Of a stretch of 64,000 bases of DNA, positions 59,842 through 64,000 are shown piece by piece. Each line of letters opens with the position of its first letter. Positions within the stretch are counted from its first letter, which is position 1. This stretch comes from Streptomyces sp. CT34 (GTDB lineage Bacteria > Actinomycetota > Actinomycetes > Streptomycetales > Streptomycetaceae): positions 2,365,632-2,429,631 of the forward strand of contig NZ_KN708638.1 of the NCBI RefSeq assembly GCF_000805335.1, given 5' to 3'. The notes under the pieces are model-generated. The model saw nothing but the letters and a program-made list of their open reading frames with translations, was not told the origin of the DNA and made no database searches. A program made the translations under genes and the position numbers.

Positions 59842-61312
59842 AGAGGACCGGCTCGCGGCCCGGTTCGGCCTCGGCGAGGCGGACCTCGATGCGGTGGCCG
59901 AGGGGCAGCGCGGGGCCGTCGGGGGGAGCCGCGACACGGCCGATGACGGCGGGTTCGCAGAGGTGGACGATGCCCTGGGTGGGGTCGTCCACCTGGCGGT
60001 CGACGACCAGCGCCTCGAAGGTGTCGCCGACCCGGTCGCGGAGCAGGGCGGCTTCGACGAGGTCGACGCAGGCGCGCTCGACCTGGTTGGCGCGCTGGGT
60101 TCCGGTCTCCATCTCGTGCGGGAGGTTGCGCAGCGCGCCGCGGACCCAGTCGGACGGGCCGCGGCCGGCGGAGGCGGCCAGGCAGAGTTCCGAGGTGTAG
60201 CGGTCGACGAGCCGGCGCAGCGGCGCGGTGGTGTGGGCGTACGGGGCGGCGACCGCGGCGTGCACGGCGGCGGACGCGGGCGGGGCGGTGCCGTCGAAGA
60301 CGCTGTAGCCGGCGCCGCGCAGCAGGGCGGTGCACTCCAGGAGGAACGCGGCGTGCGTGGCGCGGCGCGGGTCGAGGGTGCGGATCAGGGCCGCGTACGA
60401 GGTGTGGTGCGGCCAGTCGACGCCGAGGGCCTGGGCGGTGAGGCGGAGGCGGGCGACCGAGCCGTCGGGGGCGGTGGGCAGGGTGCGCAGGATGCCGGTG
60501 CCGGAGGCGAGCATGAGCTCGGCGGCGGCCATACCGGTGAGCAGGGAGATCTGCGAGTTCCAACCGTAGGCCGGGAGCGGGGCGCGGTATTCGAGGGTGT
60601 AGCTGCCGGCGTGCTGGACGATCTCCTGCTCGGGGACGTTGAGGGAGATCGCGCCCCGGGCGACCTCCAGCTCTTCGCGGCGCAGCCCGATCGCGCGGAG
60701 CAGGGCGAGCGGCTCCTCGGCGGTGCCGTTGTCGAGGACCCGCTGGACGCCCGCGTAGTCGAGCTTGGCGCGGGAGCGGACCAGGGCGCGGCGTACGGAG
60801 GCGACGGTCAGCGCGCCGTCGGCGTCGAGGTCGAGCTGCCACAGGACGGCCGGGCGGTCCTGGTCGGGCAGCAGGCTGGCGGCGCCCTCGCTGAGCACCG
60901 TCGGGTGCAGCGGAATCCGTTCGTCGGGGAAGTAGAGGGTGGTCACCCGGTGGTGCGCCTCGGCGTCCAGGGCGCCGCCCGGGGTGACGAAGGAGGCGAT
61001 GTCGGCGATGGCGTAGTGGACGCGGAACCCGCCGTTGGACCGCCGGGACAGGAACATCGCCTGGTCCAGGTCCCGGGAGCCGGGCGGGTCGATGGTGAAG
61101 AGGGGCAGGTCGGTGGCGTCGTGGAGGGTGTGCTCGGTGGCCACCTCGCCGTCGCCGGCCGGGATGCGCGGGGCTCGCGCGGCGCTCTCCGCCTCGGCCT
61201 GGGCGGTGGGCGGGAAGTGGTCCGGGATCTCCAGCCGTACGCGCAGGTCGTGCAGCGCGGCCCGCAGCGGTGCCTCGGCTGCGTCGGTCACATGCATATG
61301 GCGACGGGGCAT
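59828..61312 (-). CDS. RNB-domain exoribonuclease (RNase II/R family)
   Basis: 3'-5' exoribonuclease. The 494-aa protein has the RNB catalytic block: FTIDPPGSRDLDQAMFLSRR with the metal-binding Asp residues, VHYAIADIASFVTPGGALD, TLYFPDERIPLHPTVLSEGA, and the conserved Arg in HTTAPLRRLVDRYTS near residue 380. It lacks the N-terminal cold-shock domains and most of the C-terminal S1 domain of RNase R, so it is a compact actinobacterial type. ATG 61312 is the only sensible start. The 3' end overlaps the convergent membrane-protein gene by 14 bp. Confidence 0.92.
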   Translation of the reverse strand: MPRRHMHVTDAAEAPLRAALHDLRVRLEIPDHFPPTAQAEAESAARAPRIPAGDGEVATEHTLHDATDLPLFTIDPPGSRDLDQAMFLSRRSNGGFRVHYAIADIASFVTPGGALDAEAHHRVTTLYFPDERIPLHPTVLSEGAASLLPDQDRPAVLWQLDLDADGALTVASVRRALVRSRAKLDYAGVQRVLDNGTAEEPLALLRAIGLRREELEVARGAISLNVPEQEIVQHAGSYTLEYRAPLPAYGWNSQISLLTGMAAAELMLASGTGILRTLPTAPDGSVARLRLTAQALGVDWPHHTSYAALIRTLDPRRATHAAFLLECTALLRGAGYSVFDGTAPPASAAVHAAVAAPYAHTTAPLRRLVDRYTSELCLAASAGRGPSDWVRGALRNLPHEMETGTQRANQVERACVDLVEAALLRDRVGDTFEALVVDRQVDDPTQGIVHLCEPAVIGRVAAPPDGPALPLGHRIEVRLAEAEPGREPVLFTPA

Positions 61313-61551
61313 GAAATCGAGCCTATGGCGGGCGGGCGCTCCCGGCGCGGTGTGCGGGCGCCCGGGCCCTCGGTGCGTCGGCGGGGGCGGGGAGGCCGGG
61401 ACCCGGGGCCCGTCCGGTGGGCCGGGACCGGAAAAGGGCCGGTCAGGAGGGAGCGGCAGGAGGCACCGGGCGCGCCCTGGGTCCGTCCGGACAGACCCTA
61501 AGCTTTCGGCGGGGCCGCACCCCCGCTCGTACCACTGCGAAGGAGAACACC

Positions 61552-62349
61552 GTGCTCGTGCTGTTGCCGCCGTCCGAAGGGAAGGCCGCCGGAGGGGCCG
61601 GTGAGCCGCTGGATCTCGGGGCGCTGTCGCTGCCGGGGCTGGCCGGGGCGCGGGCGGAGGTGCTCGCGGAACTGGTCGAGCTGTGCGCGGCCGATGCGGC
61701 CAAGGCGCAGGAGGTGCTCGGACTGAGCGACGGCCTCAAGGGGGAGGTCGCGAAGAACGCGGCGCTGCGTACGGCGGGGACCCTGCCGGCCGGGGAGATC
61801 TACACCGGGGTGCTCTACGACGCCTTGGGGCTCGCCTCCCTGGACGGGGCGGCGCGGAAGCTGGCCGAGCGGTCGCTGCTGGTGTTCTCGGGCCTGTGGG
61901 GCGCCGTGCGGATCCTCGACCGGATCCCGTCGTACCGCTGCTCGATGGGGGTGAAGCTGCCGGCGCTCGGCGCGCTGGGGGCGTACTGGCGGGGGCCGAT
62001 GGCGGAGGTGATGCCGCAGGTGGCCGGGGACGGTCTGGTGCTCGATCTGCGCTCGGCGGCGTACGCGACGGCGTGGAAGCCGAAGGGGGAGGTCGCCGGG
62101 CGGACCGCGACCGTGCGGGTGCTCCAGTCGAAGATCGTGGGCGGGGTGGAGAAGCGCTCGGTGGTCAGCCACTTCAACAAGGCGACCAAGGGTCGGCTGG
62201 TGCGGGACCTGCTGACGGCCGGGATCGAGCCGGCGGGGCCGGCGGGGGTGGTCGAGGCGCTGCGCGGGCTGGGGTACGTGGTCGAAGCCGAGGCGCCGGC
62301 GAAGGCCGGCAAGGCGTGGGGCATCGATGTGATCGTGACGGAGCTGTGA
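61552..62349 (+). CDS. yaaA: Peroxide stress protein YaaA
   Basis: In E. coli YaaA lowers free iron and DNA damage during H2O2 stress. GTG 61552 follows AAGGAG at 7 bp. The 265-aa protein has VLVLLPPSEGKAAGG at the start, LALSPxT-like replaced by LGLASLDGAARKLAERSLLV, YRCSMGVKLPALGALGAYWR and VLDLRSAAYATAWKPKGEV; then KATKGRLVRDLLTAGIEP and GYVVEAEAP. This is the DUF328 pattern throughout. A GC-rich 120-bp region precedes it. Monocistronic, with the aldolase gene 125 bp downstream. Confidence 0.92.
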   Translation: MLVLLPPSEGKAAGGAGEPLDLGALSLPGLAGARAEVLAELVELCAADAAKAQEVLGLSDGLKGEVAKNAALRTAGTLPAGEIYTGVLYDALGLASLDGAARKLAERSLLVFSGLWGAVRILDRIPSYRCSMGVKLPALGALGAYWRGPMAEVMPQVAGDGLVLDLRSAAYATAWKPKGEVAGRTATVRVLQSKIVGGVEKRSVVSHFNKATKGRLVRDLLTAGIEPAGPAGVVEALRGLGYVVEAEAPAKAGKAWGIDVIVTEL

Positions 62350-62424
62350 TCGGGGCGGAGCTGTGATCGGGGCGGTGGAGCTGTGAGGCGGAGGGGACGG
62401 CGGTAGAGGGGCACGAAGTCACTG

Positions 62425-62453
62425 TTGCAGGGTGTGCAATGAGCGTTGCAGGG
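62425..62453. promoter_or_regulatory. TTGCA-N5-TGCAA operator-like site
   Basis: TTGCAGGGTGTGCAA (62425-62439) is a perfect 5-bp dyad, and GTTGCAGGG is repeated at 62445-62453, giving three half sites within 29 bp. It lies about 25-50 bp before the aldolase start. The regulator is not encoded nearby. Confidence 0.6.
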
Positions 62454-62473
62454 AGTAGGGCAGCGGGCGCAGT

Positions 62474-63172
62474 ATGGGCGGCGTGACCAGCGCCGCCTCC
62501 TCCCCCGTCCCGTCCCCCCGGCCCCCGGCTTCGTTCGGGCCGGGGAGATCCTCGTCCCCGTCGGTGCTCGGCCTCGCTCCCGTCATCCCGGTCGTCGTGC
62601 TCCAGGACGCCGCCGACGCGGTACCGCTCGCCCGCGCGCTGGTGGCGGGCGGGCTGCCGGCGATCGAGATCACCCTGCGCACGCCCGCCGCGCTGGAGGC
62701 GATCCGGGCGGTGACCGCCGAGGTACCCGAGGCGGTGGTCGGCGCGGGCACCCTGCTCACCCCCGAGCACGTCGCCGCGGCCGGTGCGGCCGGCGCCGCG
62801 TTCCTGGTGAGCCCCGGCTGGTCGCCGCGGCTGCTGCACGCCATGCGGGACTCCGGCATCCCGTTCCTGCCGGGCGTCTCCACGGCCTCGGAGGTGGTGG
62901 CGCTGCTGGAGGAGGGCGTCACCGAGATGAAGTTCTTCCCGGCCGAGGCGGCGGGCGGCACCGCCTATCTGAAGTCGCTGGCCGGGCCGCTGCCGCAGGC
63001 CCGCTTCTGCCCGACCGGCGGCATCGGCCCGGCCAGCGCGCCGTCCTATCTGGCGCTGCCGAACGTCGGTTGCGTCGGCGGCAGTTGGATGCTGCCGGCC
63101 GATGCGCTGACCGCCGAGGACTGGGGCCGGGTACGCCAACTCGCCCGGGGGGCCGCGGCGTTGGCGAACTGA
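62474..63172 (+). CDS. eda: KDPG/KHG-type aldolase (bifunctional 4-hydroxy-2-oxoglutarate/KDPG aldolase)
   Basis: Cleaves 2-keto-3-deoxy-6-phosphogluconate to pyruvate and glyceraldehyde-3-phosphate. The 232-aa TIM barrel has LAPVIPVVVLQDAADAVPLA, AIEITLRTPAALEAI with the catalytic Glu, VVGAGTLLTPEHV, and MKFFPAEAAGGTAYLKSLAG with the Schiff-base Lys. CPTGGIGPASAPSYLALPNV (phosphate binding) and VGGSWMLPADAL follow. The first 30 residues are Pro/Ser-rich and may start later (GTG 62483). In Streptomyces this enzyme works outside the classical Entner-Doudoroff pathway, probably in sugar-acid breakdown. Confidence 0.9.
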   Translation: MGGVTSAASSPVPSPRPPASFGPGRSSSPSVLGLAPVIPVVVLQDAADAVPLARALVAGGLPAIEITLRTPAALEAIRAVTAEVPEAVVGAGTLLTPEHVAAAGAAGAAFLVSPGWSPRLLHAMRDSGIPFLPGVSTASEVVALLEEGVTEMKFFPAEAAGGTAYLKSLAGPLPQARFCPTGGIGPASAPSYLALPNVGCVGGSWMLPADALTAEDWGRVRQLARGAAALAN

Positions 63173-63203
63173 GCCGCCCCATCCCGTCGACCCACCCGGC
63201 AAC

Positions 63204-63247
63204 CGGACGGGCCCGGCGCATCGATGGCGATGTGCCGGGCCCGTCCG
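63204..63247 (+). terminator. Terminator after eda
   Basis: A perfect 14-bp stem (CGGACGGGCCCGGC and complement) with a 16-base loop that starts 32 bp after the eda stop. Confidence 0.85.
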
Positions 63248-63269
63248 CGTACGGAGCGCGCGTCCCGCC

Positions 63270-63338
63270 AGGCCCTGTCGTCGAACTCCCGTCGTCCGCC
63301 CGAAGGGCGTCCGGACCCGGGCCCTGACGACAGGACCT
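63270..63338 (-). terminator. Terminator-like dyad at the 3' end of the phosphatase gene
   Basis: AGGCCCTGTCGTC and GACGACAGGACCT pair except at one position, enclosing a small inner hairpin (GGACGCCC/GGGCGGAC-like). It overlaps the last bases of the minus-strand gene and completes a back-to-back terminator pair with 63204-63247. Confidence 0.65.
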
Positions 63339-64000
63339 AGCGCAGGTGCGAGGTGTCGTTCAGCAGCCGCAGCGAGGCGTTGCCGTCCGCGTAGTACGCC
63401 ACCGCCGACAGCGACGCCGCCGACAGCTCCATCCGGAACAGCGACTCCGGCGGGGCGCCCAGCGCCAGCCGGACCAGGGTCTTGATCGGCGTGACATGGG
63501 TGACCAGCAGGACGGTCCGGCCCGCGTACCGGGCGAGGAGCTTGTCGCGGGCCACGGTGACCCGGCGGGCGGTCGCCGCGAAGGACTCGCCGCCGGTGGG
63601 CGCCGCCTTGGCCGAGCCGAGCCAGGCGTCCAGGTCCTCGGGGAAGCGCTCGCGGACCTCGGCGAAGGTCAGCCCCTCCCAGGCCCCGAAGTCGGTCTCG
63701 CGGAGCCCGTCCTCGACGCGGACCTCCAGGCCGAGCCGGGCGGCGACCGCGTCGGCGGTCTCCCGGCAGCGGCGCAGCGGTGAGCTGACGACGGCCTGGA
63801 TCGTGCCGCGGGCGGCGAGCGCGGCGGCGGTCGCCTCGGCCTGGCGGCGGCCGGCGGCGGAGAGTTCGGGGTCGGTGCCGCCGCTGCCGGAGAAGCGCTT
63901 CTCGGGGGTCAGCGCGGTCTCGCCGTGCCGCAGCAGGACGAACGTCGCGGGCACGCCGAGGTCCGGCGGGCCCCAGCCCGCCGGTGGGGCGGCGGGGGCC
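63337..64000 (-). CDS. Bifunctional RNase H/acid phosphatase, C-terminal phosphatase part (truncated by window edge)
   Basis: The frame runs open to the edge of the window, so this is the 3' part of a longer gene. After a Pro/Gly linker (PAGWGPPDLG) comes a histidine-phosphatase (phosphoglycerate-mutase-like) domain of 205 residues: FVLLRHGETALTPEKRFSGS with the phospho-His, SSPLRRCRETADAVAARLGL, RETDFGAWEGLTFAEV and VLLVTHVTPIKTL. In Streptomyces this linker and domain follow an RNase HI domain (bifunctional RNase H/acid phosphatase, SCO2299 type), which here lies beyond 64000. GTG 63954 is an internal alternative start only if the gene is short. Confidence 0.85.
   Translation of the reverse strand, partial: APAAPPAGWGPPDLGVPATFVLLRHGETALTPEKRFSGSGGTDPELSAAGRRQAEATAAALAARGTIQAVVSSPLRRCRETADAVAARLGLEVRVEDGLRETDFGAWEGLTFAEVRERFPEDLDAWLGSAKAAPTGGESFAATARRVTVARDKLLARYAGRTVLLVTHVTPIKTLVRLALGAPPESLFRMELSAASLSAVAYYADGNASLRLLNDTSHLR

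Noticed and set aside
1..64000. tRNA, rRNA or CRISPR array
   Set aside because: No cloverleaf with GTTC/T-arm, no 16S/23S sequence and no repeat-spacer pattern was recognised. The tandem repeats found have no regular spacers.

Overview
The window is chromosomal DNA from a high-GC actinomycete, almost certainly a Streptomyces. Codon third positions are nearly all G or C, starts are often GTG or TTG, Shine-Dalgarno sites read GGAGG or AAGGAG, and the family content is streptomycete: MatAB, ALF-repeat proteins, a NocE/golvesin-type protein and a subtilisin-inhibitor-like I36 protein. No tRNA, 5S/16S/23S rRNA or CRISPR array was recognised. One structural RNA gene, RNase P RNA (rnpB), is clear.

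Layout. (1) 1-14.2 kb is a core-like arm: methionine aminopeptidase, heme oxygenase convergent with an iron-box-linked PhzF gene, a DUF8094 lipoprotein, a prim-pol domain protein, a TetR regulator with three operators, an Rsm22 methyltransferase, a serine hydrolase, a Bcr/CflA efflux pump, an SDR, a second PhzF and a secreted trypsin-like protease. (2) 14.2-28 kb is mixed: small secreted or membrane proteins, a decayed GlxA/AraC regulator beside a GH46 chitosanase lipoprotein, matA-matB (poly-N-acetylglucosamine synthesis), gene scars, an SDR/LysR pair, a GNAT-IF-1 operon with a candidate leader peptide, and an HxlR-centred redox module (nitronate monooxygenase, carboxymuconolactone decarboxylase-like protein, MDR reductase). 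(3) 28.2-48.5 kb is an accessory island, almost all on the + strand and almost all exported: lipoproteins, a 1458-aa lysozyme-like/golvesin protein, an I36 inhibitor, an FG-GAP protein, then ALF-AbfB protein, two ricin-type lectins, a second ALF protein, a 1454-aa polymorphic toxin (ALF, Ala-rich coiled coil, HINT, toxin) and its immunity protein. A terminator and a decayed xis/int pair close the island. (4) 48.5-55.7 kb carries transport and resistance: an MmpL-type RND exporter, then MarR with a divergent DHA2 MFS pump fused to beta-sandwich domains, and an old-yellow-enzyme reductase. (5) 55.7-64 kb returns to core: an IS630 scar, an Asp/Gly-rich secreted repeat protein, a frameshifted MoxR-like ATPase, rnpB, a MerR/membrane-protein pair, an RNB exoribonuclease, YaaA, KDPG-type aldolase and the 3' part of a bifunctional RNase H/phosphatase.

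How it may work together. The island is best read as a secreted antagonism set. Lectin and ALF proteins are produced from the same strand just upstream of a HINT-released toxin and its immunity gene. A hairpin couples translation within the cluster, while a terminator separates the toxin from the upstream genes. The HxlR gene, its divergent monooxygenase and the CMD-MDR operon share a 17-bp operator motif (four copies), so they probably form one regulon. Several regulator genes (TetR, LysR, MarR) and map and the SDR appear leaderless. The GNAT-IF-1 unit has promoter, short peptide, hairpin, two overlapping genes and a strong terminator, which suggests regulation by translation state. All functional statements come from reading the sequence; no database search was run.
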